DNA of 64,000 nucleotides. Origin: Perognathus longimembris pacificus. Taxonomy: Eukaryota > Chordata > Mammalia > Rodentia > Heteromyidae. The notes beneath the pieces are model-generated. The model was not told the origin of the DNA and did not search any database. It was given only the letters and a program-made list of their open reading frames with translations. The DNA lies in the NCBI RefSeq assembly GCF_023159225.1, contig NC_063171.1:10155886-10219885 (forward strand), in the 5' to 3' direction. This document shows positions 49,400-61,380 of the stretch, piece by piece (position 1 is the first letter of the stretch; the number at the start of each line of letters is the position of its first letter). Made by a program: the position numbers and the translations under genes.

Positions 49400-49945
49400 A
49401 GGCTTTTCCAGTTCATTCAAGTTGTAGAGGCACCGTGAACCTTTCATGGCTTTGTAACAGACATCCCTAATTATCCTCAGGGACATGTATTCCATGTCCC
49501 CTAGCAATGCCCAACACTATGCATCACAGCTAACTGTACATTACTGTTTGTTCCTATACACTCAGGACAGAGTTTCATGTATAAATTTGACACAGGCAGT
49601 CATAATAATTAATAATAAAAATAGAACAATGATAACAATGTATGGTAAGAAGATTGCGAGCATCATTACTCTGGATCTGCGGTAACATTGAGTAAAACTG
49701 AAGTTACCTGAACATCAAACTGTGATGTTTTGACAGTCCTTATAATAACAAAAATGGCTACTAAATGATTAGTGGGGCACAGGGCGAATGTATCAGACAG
49801 AGGGATGATTCATGCTCTAGGAGAGTTACTCACACTATTCAAAATGGTACACAATTTACAATTTATGAGCTGTTTATTTCTGAAAATTTCTGACTTCAGT
49901 TGAATATGGGTAAATGAAAACATAGGTCAAGAATAAAAGCCTTAA
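49400..49945 (+). mobile_element. Tigger-like DNA transposon remnant (probable)
   Basis: taattaataataaaaataga, acaatgataacaatgtatgg, then acacaatttacaatttatga, gctgtttatttctgaaaatt and cttcagttgaatatgggtaa match the order of blocks I recall for a TcMar-Tigger non-autonomous element. Confidence 0.45.
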
Positions 49946-50673
49946 CAAAGGTTCTTCACTGGCTGATGGCCATCTTTTGTACACACAGGGTACTATTTAT
50001 CTGAACTACTAGTAGCTGTAAGTCAATGGAATCTCAAGAACAAGGAATTTGTCTACATTTCCTGTTTATATAAGAAACAGAATTTTATAAGAAACATCTG
50101 AAACACACAATTAAGATAATGTTCAAACATCAGTTTGAATTTATTAAAAAGAAACCTCATACTTAAAGTTGATCAATTTATGGTATTTAGATGTTAGTTC
50201 AGTATCATTGCCGAAGAAAATAATTAGTGTGACATGCTTACAAAATTAAAATTCAAGAGAAAAAATGATTTAATAGCTATGTTATCTCATTTTTAATACA
50301 GTGGAAATATAATATAGATACTAAATAGATAGATATTAATGTGAATACGTATTATTTGAAATATAATGAAAGAATATATAATTAATCCATTTGAAAATTT
50401 ATAATCATCTAGGTTAAATTATTGTTATGATTAACAATAAGATATTTCATTGCTTAGTAAGATTGGGGATGGACTAATCTTTTTTCTCTGATCAATTTCT
50501 ATAGCAAATATTCATGGTTTTTGTAATAAAGAATATTTTTTAAAATTTAAAGTGTATAGGGAGATAGTGAAGGTTTTGAGATACTAACACCAAAACCAAA
50601 ATGCTATGATCTTGTGACCTGGTGTTAGTCTCTTGCAGAAAAAAATGAAAGAAAAATAATGTATGTTTCTATA

Positions 50674-50693
50674 AAAAAAAAGGGGGGGGGGGA
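50674..50693. repeat. A-run plus G-run
   Basis: Nine A followed by ten or more G on the + strand. Confidence 0.95.
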
Positions 50694-50933
50694 CATTCAT
50701 GCTGGTAATGGAAGTGACATGCAGAAGAAACAGCCTCTTCCATTCCTTTTTGTTGTGATATGACAGTCAGCCAGCCAGCCCATTGAGTGTCTTTCCACTC
50801 CATATTTTTTCATTTGTAAAATATAATCAGGACTAGCTCAGAGAGCTGTTATAAAGATGAAGTGAGAGCATTCATTTTATCATCACCAGGCATGTATCTT
50901 TGAGTGTCTATTTGAGGATCAGCTACTATTTGG

Positions 50934-50968
50934 CGGGGGGGGGGGGGGTGCGGGGGTGCGGGGTGTAG
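50934..50968 (+). repeat. G-rich run with quadruplex potential
   Basis: A run of about 16 G is followed by TGC(G)5TGC(G)4 units: at least four G-tracts of three or more within 35 bases on the coding strand. Confidence 0.9.
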
Positions 50969-50969
50969 A

Positions 50970-51230
50970 TTCTAGATAAAGAACATCCAATAGGAAGGGC
51001 AAGAGCCATGTTCTGAAGGAATTTACATCCCAGGGAAAGACAAGCAAAGAAGCAAAGTAACAAATATACAAGAAAATAGTATGCTAGGGATTTTTAGTAA
51101 ACAGAGAACACTGACATGAGGTGACTGAATATCATCTCCAAGGAGCTGATATGAAAGCAGAAGCCTGAATCACCAGCAAAATCACCCGAGAAAGGACCAT
51201 CTGAGTCAGAGAGGGTAGCTAAGGAGAGCC
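50970..51230 (-). mobile_element. Antisense L2 remnant (possible)
   Basis: gttctgaaggaatttacatc, agaagcaaagtaacaaatat and aggagctgatatgaaagcag resemble reverse L2. Confidence 0.45.
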
Positions 51231-51236
51231 ATGCTT

Positions 51237-51650
51237 ATCTCTGCTGAATCTGTCTTTATTGTAACCATTTTACTGTTTATTATATGTTTAAAAGAATTAT
51301 TGTAAAGGTGATGTACAGAGGGGTTGCATTTACATAAGTAAGGTAATGAACACATTTCTTTTTTTTTTTTTTTGCCAGTCCTAGGGTTTGGGCTCAGGGC
51401 CTGAGCACTGTCCCTGGCTTCTGTCCCTGGCTTCTTGTTGCTGAAGGCTAGCACTCTGCCGCTTGAGCCATAGCACCCACTTCTGGTTTTTCTGTGGTGG
51501 TACTCAGAAATGCAACCTAGGGCTTCATGCATGCCAGGCGAGCACTCTACCACAAAGCCACATTCCTAGCCCAGCACATTTCTCTTGAAAAGTGTTACCC
51601 CTCCCTCATTTTCTTCCTCTTCCCCCTTCCCCATGACTCCCCTCCTCCTC
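51237..51650 (-). mobile_element. Antisense L1 3' UTR fragment, interrupted by ID-Geo
   Basis: ggtgatgtacagaggggttg, aaggtaatgaacacatttct on one side and ttacccctccctcattttct on the other side of the ID-Geo copy. The same blocks recur at 51690-51790. Confidence 0.6.
51358..51571 (-). mobile_element. Antisense ID-Geo dimeric SINE
   Basis: Poly(T), gccagtcctagggtttgggc, a short internal duplication (ctgtccctggcttctgtccctggcttctt-type, 12-base unit), ggctagcactctgccgcttg; ends ttcctagccc. Confidence 0.9.
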
Positions 51651-51653
51651 AAG

Positions 51654-52159
51654 TTTTTTTTTTTAATAATAATTACTTATTTATTATCAAAGTGATGTAC
51701 AGAAGGGTTACAGTTTCTTACGTTAGGCCATGGGTACATTTTTTGAAGTATTTCTTACCTCCTCCCTCATTCCCTCCTTCCCCTTCCCCTCTGCCCCCAT
51801 GAGTTGTTCAGTTGGTTTACACCAAATGGTTTTGCAAGTATTGCTTTTGGAGTCATTTGTCTTTTTATCCTTTGTCTCTAGATTTTGATATTCCCTTTCA
51901 CTTCCCTAGTTCTAATACCAATATATACATTATCCAGGGTACTCAGATGAGATACAGTGATAGCGTGGGGACAACCACAGGAAGGGGGTACAAGAGGATC
52001 ATTAACAAAAGAAGCTACGGTTTCACAGGGCATGTTGAAAGTAATTACAACAGTGATATTACAGTCATTTCTATAACATGGAGTTCATTTCTTATGTGAT
52101 CATAAGGGTATAGCTATTGGGCTCTTGTGATCCTCTGCTGTGACTTGCCTAAACCTGTG
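51654..52159 (-). mobile_element. Antisense L1 3' UTR
   Basis: A T-run starts the element; gtgatgtacagaagggttac, ttggtttacaccaaatggtt and gatagcgtggggacaaccac lie between the poly(T) and the ORF2 stop. Confidence 0.7.
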
Positions 52160-52865
52160 CTAATTAATCCCAATAAGGGAGACCATAGAGTCCATGTTTC
52201 TTTGAGTCTGGCTCACTTCACTTAGTATAATTTTTTCCAAGTCCTTCCATTTCCTTACAAATGGGGCAATGTCATTCTTTCTGATAGAGGCATAAAATTC
52301 CATTGTGTATATGTACCACATTTTCCTGATCCATTCGTCTACTGAGGGCATCTGGGTTGGTTCCAGATTCTAGCTATGACAAATTGCGCTGCGATGAACA
52401 TTGTTGTGCTGGTGGCTTTACTGTGATTTTGTTTGTGGTTTTTTGGATAGATACCCAAACGTGGGGTTGCTGGGTCACAGGGGAGTTCTATATTTAGCCT
52501 TCTGAGGAATCTCCATACTGCTTGCCAGAGTGACTGAACCAGTTTACATTTCCACCAACAATGAAGTAGGGTTCCCTTTTGGCCACATCCCCTCCAACAT
52601 TTGTTATTGTTAGTTTTCTTGATATAGGACATTCTTACTGGGGTGAGATGGAATCTCAATGTTGTTTTGATTTGCATTTCTTTTATGGCCAGTGATGTAG
52701 AGCACTTTTTCATATGTCTCTTGGCCATTCTCATTTCCTCATCAGAGAAGTCTCTTTGTAAGTCTTTAGCCCATTTGATGAGGGGGCTATTGGTTCTTTG
52801 CGGTTTTGTTTTGGAGGAAGGTAATTTTTTTAGTTCTGCATATATTTGAGATATGAGGCCTTTGT
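52160..52865 (-). mobile_element. Antisense L1 ORF2, C-terminal part
   Basis: The - strand encodes the ORF2 C-terminus in two overlapping frames. It includes the Cys/His-rich [18 protein letters not shown], then [20 protein letters not shown] and KMWYIYTMEFYASIRKNDIA. A frameshift near 52340 breaks it; it is 5'-truncated. Confidence 0.92.
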
Positions 52866-52960
52866 ATCCAATGCCTAACATATGAAACTGTAACCTCTCT
52901 GTACATCAGCTTGACAATAAAAATTTAAAAATGAAAAGATAATAAAAATTAAAAAAAAAA
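52866..52960 (+). mobile_element. L1 3' terminus, sense, abutting the antisense L1
   Basis: tgtatccaatgcctaacata, gtaacctctctgtacatcag, cttgacaataaaaattt and poly(A): the same terminus as at 28989-29063. Confidence 0.7.
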
Positions 52961-53243
52961 ATGGCCTTTTGAATCAGGTAAGCCTAAATTGTAAGTCCTG
53001 GTTCTGAAAAGTACTTGGGTCCATGGTCCGTCATGGAGATCACTAGTGAGGATAAGGGAAGTGCTTCCTTTGCAGGAGGACTACATTCCAGAATGCACCA
53101 GACATTCAAGGTAAGAAGAGGGGAGTACTGCCTAGCAGCACAGGAAGCTACAGCAGTCATGCAAAAACCCTGCAAGAAAATGAAGCACATTAGGTGAGCA
53201 CCCTACTACTGAGCCACAGTTTCTGCCTCTTCCTTCCTCTAGC

Positions 53244-53482
53244 ACTGTTTTTTGTTGTTGGTGGTGGGTGGTAATTGGTTTTGTTTTGTTTTTACCAGTC
53301 TTGGGGCTTGAACTCAGGGTATGAGCACTGTCCCTGACTTCTTTTTGCTCAAGGCTAGTACTCTACCACTTGAGCCACAGCACCACTTCTGGCTTTTTCT
53401 GTTTATGTGGTGCTGAGGAATCAAACCCAGAGCTTCATGCCTGCTAGGCAAGCCCTCTACAGCTAAGCCACATCCCCATCCT
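53244..53482 (-). mobile_element. Antisense ID-Geo dimeric SINE
   Basis: tttaccagtcttggggcttg, ggctagtactctaccacttg, then gaggaatcaaacccagagct and catccccatc. The flanks ctagcactg on both sides are consistent with a TSD. Confidence 0.88.
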
Positions 53483-53737
53483 AGCACTGGTTACCTTTGA
53501 GATTGGGTTTAGCACCCTGCTGGGTATGATCTTGTACCATGATCCACCTACTATGCCTTCTTGTTCTATCTGCTTGGGACAATGGAGTCAAAGTTAATCT
53601 TGGAGTAACTGAGATTTGTAATCTTTTCAAGTGGAAGAGCTAAATGTCTCAACACTTTCCTTAAAATGAGAGTGGGAATTTTTCTTGAGGAAGATGTATA
53701 TACATTAGGAAAATTTAGTAATAAAATGTAAATGGAG

Positions 53738-53950
53738 GGCTGGGAATATGGCCTAGTGGTAAAGTACTCACCTCGTATACATGAAGCCCTGGGTTCGATT
53801 CCTCAGCACCACATGTATAGAAAAAAGCTGCAAGTGGCACTGTGGCTCAAGAGATAGAGTGCTAGCCTTGAGCAAAAAGAAGCCAGGGACAGTGCTCAGG
53901 CCCTGAGTCCACGCCCCAGGACTGGCAACAAAAACAAAACAAATAAAAAA
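53738..53950 (+). mobile_element. ID-Geo dimeric SINE
   Basis: ggctgggaatatggcctagt, ggttcgattcctcagcacc, cttgagcaaaaagaagcc. TSD aaatgtaaatgga / aaatgtaagtgga. Confidence 0.93.
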
Positions 53951-54094
53951 AATGTAAGTGGATATTTGGAATGAAAATTAAAAGTAAGGGCAAAGGATGA
54001 TGTATAAGCTTTGGGATTTAGTGTTTGACTTGTAATGCTTTTCTTTGGTGTACAGTTCTTAGGTATGTCATCCCAGGATGGCACCTGGACAATC

Positions 54095-54352
54095 GTGTGT
54101 GTGTGTGTGTTTGTGTGTGAATACTGAGGCTTGAACTTGAGGCATGGGCTCAGTCCCTTAGTTTTTCCCCTCAAGGCTGGTATTCTACCACTTGAGCCGT
54201 AGTTTCATTTCCAGCTTTTTTGTGGTTAATTGTAGATAAGAGTCTTGTGGACTTTTCTGCTTGGGCTGACTTCCAGCCATGATCCTCAGATCTCAGCCTC
54301 ATGAGTTTTACATGCCTCACAGGATTACAGGTGTGAGCCATCAGAACCAAGC
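54095..54352 (-). mobile_element. Antisense B1-headed dimeric SINE with TG tail
   Basis: (TG)n at 54095-54120, ggctggtattctaccacttg, cagatctcagcctcatgagt, gtgagccatcagaaccaagc. Confidence 0.85.
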
Positions 54353-55187
54353 ACTCCTGAAGAACCTGCAAGGAAGCCCTGGGATGATCCTTAGCCATGG
54401 GAGCTAATAACCTCATAAAACAATGACAACCATGTATCACATGAAGCCCTCTTTTGTTGGTGGCTTTTACTTTCTTTGTGAAAACCTTGAACTCTGTTGT
54501 TATTGAATGCCTGTATCAAAGCTATCTTTTTGCTTTGGGGGACATTTTCCAGTGTGGGTTACATTATGTTTGAGTATCATTATACTACTATTTTATTCAA
54601 TAGACTTTCTCCTCATTTCCACCCACTAGCTTAAAGACTCTTCAATTCCCTTGCACCTCTGCACACACATATTTGCACACATGCATTTACTACCACACTA
54701 AGATAAGTATCTGGAGATTCTATTCACCCTAACTCTATGGCTCCTAAAGAAACCTAGCATTGTTACTTGGCTAACCAACTGGCTATGACTTTCGGCTAGC
54801 CTCACAGCTGGGAATCCTGACTGTCCTGTCAGTATGCATCCCCTGGCACAGGCCAGCATTTCCTCTGTCAGGCCCTGTGCATGTATATATTTTGAGGTGA
54901 GCCTCCCAAAGGTGCTCAAAATAAAAAAGAGCAAATAGAGCATAACTGCCATCAATATTTCATGACCAAACTCTAAGAGTGACAGAAACTCCAAGTTGAA
55001 ATCAGCTAGTTTTGTAACCTGAAATCTGGAAGACCCTTACAACTTTCTCAGAGGGCAAGGTTGACTTTATATATCCTTGAACACAAACATTACTGAGAAT
55101 CAGTCTATAGGAAGTTTGCCAAACTTCCTTTACAAAGTGACATGTGCAAGGAGGTTCATTAACACTTTAATAAAAGAAAACAAGGAG

Positions 55188-55255
55188 AGCTGAAGGCTTG
55201 ACTGGAGCACCAGTCTTGCAAGTGTGAGTTCCTGAGTTCAAACACTATTACTGAG
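55188..55255 (+). mobile_element. tRNA-like (dID) SINE fragment
   Basis: aggcttgactggagcaccag, cttgcaagtgtgagttcctg, gagttcaaacactattactg. Confidence 0.6.
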
Positions 55256-55355
55256 AGAAAGGTGGGGAAAGAGAAAGAGGAAGGAGAAATGAGGAGGAGG
55301 GGAGGGGGAAGGAAGGTGAGGAGGAGGAGGAGGAAGAGGAGGAGGAAGAAGGTTT
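55256..55355. repeat. Purine-rich GGA/GAA tract
   Basis: About 100 bases nearly all A and G, on the tail of the tRNA-like SINE. Confidence 0.93.
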
Positions 55356-55544
55356 AAAAATGAGTAATTCCCAATAATGCAATATTTACAATGATCTATA
55401 GAAATGTTTCTATAGAATACTATACAGAATACTGTGCACCTACTAAAAGGATGAAGCAAATCTAAGTAGACAAATGTATTCCAATGGAAATGTAAACTAT
55501 CTATACAATCCCATTTAACATCAATGTAAACAGTGATACTAAAT

Positions 55545-55645
55545 GCTGATATATTTGTCCCTTATGGGTGTGAAATCTAAAGCTCAGAAAAGTTAGATGA
55601 TGTACACAAATCTACATGGCTATTAGGTAGTAAAGCAGGTTTATA
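55545..55645 (+). mobile_element. MIR remnant
   Basis: tgaaatctaaagctcagaaa, agttagatgatgtacacaaa, atggctattaggtagtaaag match the MIR 3' part. Confidence 0.55.
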
Positions 55646-55789
55646 TGATATACTCTGCCTCCAGAGGGATTGTCTTGATACAATGGTTTTGCTTAAGAAG
55701 TGAAATTAAGGAGCAAAAAGGAAGTGGTATGCAGTAAAGGGAACTGGTTTTTCCTATTGCGTGTATGTACAAATATTACATCAACACTC

Positions 55790-56140
55790 TTACTATAACA
55801 AAATACATGAAATATTTAACTTAGAAAGAGAGAATGTTTATTTTCATTTGAAGCTTTGGAGATCTCAGTTTATGACCAGTTGATTTGATGGTTTGGGCCC
55901 TGTGGTGAGTCAGAACAGAGCAAGAGAAGATGGTGGAGCGAAACTGTCGATTTCATTGCCAGGAAAGAAGAGGAGAAGGTGCTATAATTTGCATAATCCC
56001 CTTGAAGGACACTTATCCAATGACCAAAATATATACCACCAGGCCAGACCCACACCTCCCAATAGTACCAAGATGAGGACAGAGATTTTATGTATCACTT
56101 GAGCCTTTGGGGACAGTCAAGATTCAAACTGTAACATACT
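55790..56140 (-). mobile_element. Antisense MaLR-type LTR remnant
   Basis: gaaagagagaatgtttattt, gtgagtcagaacagagcaag, ccagacccacacctcccaat, agtcaagattcaaactgtaa: reverse MLT/MST-type order. Confidence 0.55.
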
Positions 56141-56159
56141 GTTTTAAAAAGTACATATC

Positions 56160-56376
56160 CAGGTGCTGGTGGCTCATGTCTAAAATCCTGACTACTCAGG
56201 AAGCTGAGATCTAAGGATCACTGTTTGAAGCCAGCCTGGGCAGGAAACTCTGTGGGACTACTATCTCCATTTAAGCACCAAAAATCTGTAGAGCTGTGGC
56301 TCAAGTAATAAGAGAGCTAGCCTAAAGTGATAAAGCTCAGGCAGAGTTCAAGGCCCAGGACTGGCACAAAAAAAGA
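56160..56376 (+). mobile_element. B1-headed dimeric SINE with Geo-like arm
   Basis: ggtgctggtggctcatgtct, gactactcaggaagctgaga; short right arm tagagctgtggctcaagtaa, aaggcccaggactggcaca. The last block is shared with ID-Geo. Confidence 0.85.
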
Positions 56377-56786
56377 GTACATATAATAATTTTATAATTA
56401 AAAAGTTAATTAAACACATGTTAGTGCCTCCAGCTCACTTCCTGTTTGCTAATTATCACATAGGAAAAAAATGTGAGAACAAGATAAAATTAACAATTTC
56501 AGTCCCACAATGCCGGAACATTTTTTATTAAGTTGCTTGAATGAACTCAATACCTTTTCCTTTGAGTTTCCTACACAGACAATGTAAAATCATGTAATTC
56601 AGTGAGTGACCTTGGAGACTAAAGACTTATTAACCGCTGGTAGCTATTGGGTAGAAATTAGGAAGGCAGGGCAAGTCCCAGGTTCCCTGACAAATCAGAA
56701 AATGGAAAATTTAGGTTATTCTTTCCCAAGAAGTGATTGGTACTCCTTTCTCATAAGTTTTCCTCTCACTTTCACTAAAACCATGG

Positions 56787-57022
56787 ATGATGCTAGGTAT
56801 GTTGACTGACAGCTGTAATCCTGGCTACTCAGGAAAGTGAGATCTGGGTGGATTGTAGTTCAAAGCCATCCCCAGAAGAAATGTTTATAGGACACCATGT
56901 CCAACTAACCAACAAAATTGTCTATTGGAGATGCAGATAAAATGGTATAGGACCAGTTGTGAGCAAAAAAGATTAGAAATTTGATTTGAGGCCTTGAGTA
57001 CAAGCCTAGTACTGAGGGAGAA
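56787..57022 (+). mobile_element. B1-headed dimeric SINE, old
   Basis: cagctgtaatcctggctact, gttcaaagccatccccagaa, right arm ending cttgagtacaagcctagtac. Confidence 0.7.
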
Positions 57023-57317
57023 AAAGTAAATTTCCCATATTCCTTCATTTATCTAAACAAAACTGTAATTCTGAAGCTGTTACCTGAAAGATGAAATTTA
57101 ATGGTGCAATTTTTACCACTGTATGATATTCATATTTCCATTAAATTATTTCCAACAATGTTGTATTTATCCTCTGCCTACTATCTGTCTGGACTTCAAT
57201 GTATTCAAGAGCAGTAATAGTGGGTCTGTTGGTCATTGTCCCTGAGGCACTTCACCCACATTTCCATACTTATTAAATGAATGGTGAAATTGTATGATTG
57301 AGTTATTAATTTATTTT

Positions 57318-57543
57318 ATTTATTTTGCTGATACTGAGGATGGAACTCAGAGCCTGGCACTTGCTTGGATTTGCTTGCTTGGCTGATACCACTTGAGCTG
57401 TACCTTCAGCCTGGCTTTTTAGCTGGTTAATCAGAGGTAAACTCTTATGGACTTTTCTACCTTTACTGGGTTCAAATTATAATCCTCTCGATCTCAGCCT
57501 CTGAGTAACTAGGATTACAAGTGTAAGCCAGAAGTGCCCTGCT
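57318..57543 (-). mobile_element. Antisense B1-dID-like SINE
   Basis: gctgatactgaggatggaac, ataccacttgagctgtacct, cgatctcagcctctgagtaa. Confidence 0.75.
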
Positions 57544-58684
57544 ATGTGTTACATCTTTTTATACTAGGACATACCTTTCTTATATAGCTGAAGCTAACCT
57601 TTAAAAATTAGATACAGTATTCTACTCTAGTCATTCTAATAGAGGCACTCACCAAGAAACAACAATGTTTTATTAATACATTTGGATGACAATGATTGGT
57701 TTGAAATTAGGAAGAAGAAAATCTAAGAAATATTTTGCTGAATCAAACCAATCTGCATTCTGAACACATACATGCTTATTTTCAGACTTCAGCTTTGTCC
57801 TTATTTATTAATTATTCCTCATAAATGACTGTGGGCAAAGCTTTCCCACTTGTCTTTTTCTTTGGCATTTGTGATTTTTGACTTCCGTTCATGTTTTATC
57901 CTCAGATTTTAATCAGCCTGACATTGTAATCTTTTTCTCAGTGCAAAAAAGTCTTCCATCTAATTTCTGCACTCCCAATTTGTTTGAAAAAAAATCAGCA
58001 TTCTTCTTATTATTATTACTTGAATTTTTATGATTTAAATTTACTTGCACAGATGTCATATTTAATATATGGCATATATATATATATTAACACTGAATTA
58101 TACATTACTCTGTTACCACCATGATATGTTTAGTAGAAACTGTTCTATTCTCTGATTTTCTCACTACACGAATTCAGGTCCATTCTAAAATGTTTTGTCT
58201 GTGTTCTCCTCCTAAGCCCCTTCAGGGCTGACTTGGCTCCATACGAGTTCTTGCAAGCTTCGCAGCACTTGTCATCTTCTATGAGAACAATGTGGATCCC
58301 TGATTGGAGCTAGCAAAAAAATAGGACAGGCATTTAGGCCTTATTATGTTAATGCTATCTCTTCCCCAAAGTAACTGGCACATTGTGGCCACCTAAGAAC
58401 AAAGTAAAGATATGGGCCCCTTCATCAATTGACTAGATTAGAAAATAATGTTGTCTAGGCCATGTAAAGTGATGATAATGCAATGCTGGACCAAGACAGA
58501 AGAGGCAAGCAAGCAGACAAAACCCAAATAACAAACCAAACCAAAGATCATATGTAACAGTCTGGGAACAAGGATAAATTAGATGCAGTTTCTCCCGAGC
58601 AACATCCAGTTCAGAAGAGAAGACAAGTGAGCAACTCACCATGTTTTAATCGCTAATTAATATTAACATGAACAAGTATTGGAA

Positions 58685-59530
58685 TTAGGTGGTAGAACTT
58701 TTAAATTGGAGAGCTATCTCGTTGAAATGCATTTTTGTTGTTTTCATTGATATTTTTATGGCACTAGGGACTGAATTAACTTTGAGCTTGTTAGTTGAGG
58801 TATGCTCCCAGTATAATAATTTTGTTGAAGAAGTATACATTAATAACATGAGAGGCCTTCGTTGTGATAATTCTATACAGTGTACTTTGAATGAGTTCAT
58901 TCCTGTGGTGTATGAGGTTTCATTGCTTTCCACATTTGTGCCAACATTTGTTGCTGTTTGATAATAGCCATTGAGATTGGGTTGAGATAGAATCTCAGTG
59001 TTTTGACTTGAATTTCTCTGATGGAAAACATTTTCCCATTTACATATAGACCATTGTCTATAGAGATCACTACACTTTTTATCCACTGAATTTTGTTCTT
59101 TTCTTAAATTCCTTGAATTCTTTATATATTGTAGATATTAACATTCTATCAGATGAATAAGTGGAAAAGAGTTTTCTTCCATTCTGTAGCTGTCTCTTGA
59201 CTCTGTGGATAATTTGTTGTGCAGAAGGTTTTTAAATGTAATTTTAATCCCAGTTGTCAAATCATAGTCTTATTTCCTGAGCTACTGGGGATATACTCAG
59301 AATCTATGATGCCTCCATCCTGATGTGTTTTCCCTTTGCTGTCCTCTAGTAGTTTCAAAGTTGCATGTCTTATATTTAATTCTTTGATCTGTACTCTTAG
59401 TTCCTTGATCTATTTTGAATGGATCTTTGTACCAGATAAGAGACAGAGACATAGTTTTAACATCAATATGTGGATATACAGTTTCCCCCACTCTCTATAC
59501 ACTGCTAAATAAATTACACAAGCCATTCAA
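58685..59530 (-). mobile_element. Antisense L1 ORF2 remnant
   Basis: gattgggttgagatagaatc, tgtagctgtctcttgactct, gataatttgttgtgcagaag, ctattttgaatggatctttg, atcaatatgtggatatacag match reverse L1 ORF2. A tRNA-like piece may lie at 58735-58800. Confidence 0.7.
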
Positions 59531-60057
59531 CCATTTTACTATACAATGAAATTTGGGTTAAATGATTTTTTCATACAGTTGTTTTTTTTTCATACAGTTG
59601 TAGGCTACTGTAAGTGATGTGAGTGCATTAATTTTGGGCTATCTAAATGAAGATGTTTATTATACACAATAGTTTCTACCTCTACTAGGTTCCTTGGGCT
59701 ATAACTCCATTTTAAGTCCAGAAGCATTTGTACTTTAATTGAATTGGTAAATTATAATTATTACTATTTGAATATATCATTTATGACTAATGCACTGCTA
59801 GAAATGTAATAATTCTTAACCAAAATACACTTTGTTTTGAATCTCAATCATACTATAACTTGGTAAAAATTCAGAGTAGGCCAAGTGCTATGACTAGTTA
59901 TTTCAGGTAACAAAGTGTAAACTTGATTTAGTTTAGCTGAATTAGTACTCATTGTTCTTTCTATTCTGTTCATCTCCATAAATCATGGAAGAACCATTTT
60001 AAATCATTCACCTGATGTGTCCCCTTTCTCATTTTGCTTCACCCTGAGTGGACACGT

Positions 60058-60170
60058 TTGTGGTCTTATTTAGAGTGGTGGCCCCAGGATGCAGCAGTAT
60101 GCATCCATTTCTGCAATGAGCAATTTGATCCCATGCATCCTGGGAAAGAGGCACTTACTCAGTCAAGATT
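60058..60170. repeat. Direct repeat copy 1 upstream of exon 10
   Basis: tgtggtcttatttagagtgg, ccaggatgcagcagtatgca, atttctgcaatgagcaattt, cttactcagtcaagat. Homologous to 61268-61380; family unknown. Confidence 0.6.
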
Positions 60171-60278
60171 CAGGCTCTCCTTGAACTCTAATGCAAATCA
60201 TGATCAGTCATCTGCTATTCCTCCAAATAATTAAAGAGTCATAAATACAGTTTCCCTTCTACAGAAAACTTCAGTTTC

Positions 60279-60480
60279 TGAGCTGGGTGCCTGGTGGCTC
60301 ACACCTGTAATACTAGCTACTCAGGAAGCTGAGGAAATATCCATGACACTTCATCTCCAGTTAACTAGCAAAAAGCCAGGCTGGAAACATGGCTCAGGGA
60401 GTAGAAAGCCAGCAATGATCAAGGAATAACAACACCCCAGTTTCAAACCCTGGTATTAGAACTGTGAGAAAGAAAAGAAG
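60279..60480 (+). mobile_element. B1-dID-like SINE
   Basis: gagctgggtgcctggtggct, acctgtaatactagctactc; right arm ggctggaaacatggctcagg, gtttcaaaccctggtatt. It ends about 210 bp before exon 10. Confidence 0.8.
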
Positions 60481-60640
60481 CCAAAATCCAGTTCCTAAAG
60501 ATAGGCCTTTAAGTGCAATTTAATCATTGCTATTTTCCTCCGATCTTAATGAACAGTATACAAACCAAGAATAAAATGGAAGCTTAGTGAATGTGTGCCC
60601 TTGAGGTCATGACATAAACCACACTTTGCTGAAAGTGTAG

Positions 60641-60835
<195 letters not shown>

Positions 60836-60879
60836 TAGAACCTTGTATCTTTATTTTTGACTTAAAATTAAGAAGGCAG

Positions 60880-60995
60880 AGATAGTAAGGGAATGGGTGC
60901 AACTGTCCAAAAAGAAATGTACTCATTACCTGATTTATGTCACTCTAACCCCTTTGTATATCACCTGCATAATAACAATTAAAAAATTAAATAAA
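60880..60995 (+). mobile_element. L1 3'-end fragment
   Basis: gaaatgtactcattacctga, tatgtcactctaaccccttt, gtatatcacctgcataataa, then A-rich: an L1 3' terminus type. Confidence 0.5.
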
Positions 60996-61267
60996 AGGGA
61001 AATCAACATTAGATAAATACTATGAAAACTGCAAAAAGATAACACTTAGGCATTGACTCTGGAACAAACAAAACACTGAGACAGAAATTTATTACATTCA
61101 GTAGATATTTATTTCAACTACTATCTCCTATTGTTTATGGGTAGGTCTGAAATACCAGATTAGTTCTTTAAGGTTTTGGACCTAGTAATGCCCAGCTTAG
61201 GTAGAGCAGAAGTGCAAGGGTTGGAACCTGGTGCTGTGTCTAGGGCTCTGTTGTAGCACTTGGGAAA

Positions 61268-61380
61268 GCACTGTGGTCTTAGAGTGATGACCTCAGGATG
61301 CAGCAGCATGAGCTTGTTTCTGCAATGATGCAGTTTGGCCCTGCATTCTGGTGAGATGTACTCAGTAAGACAGGTATAGA
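61268..61380. repeat. Direct repeat copy 2 downstream of exon 10
   Basis: tgtggtcttagagtgatgac, ctcaggatgcagcagcatga, gtttctgcaatgatgcagtt, gtactcagtaagac. Same orientation as copy 1. Confidence 0.6.

Noticed and set aside
52339..52881. 180-codon - strand frame with a Cys/His cluster
   Set aside because: It is the L1 ORF2 C-terminal region, 5'-truncated and frameshifted, not a host gene.
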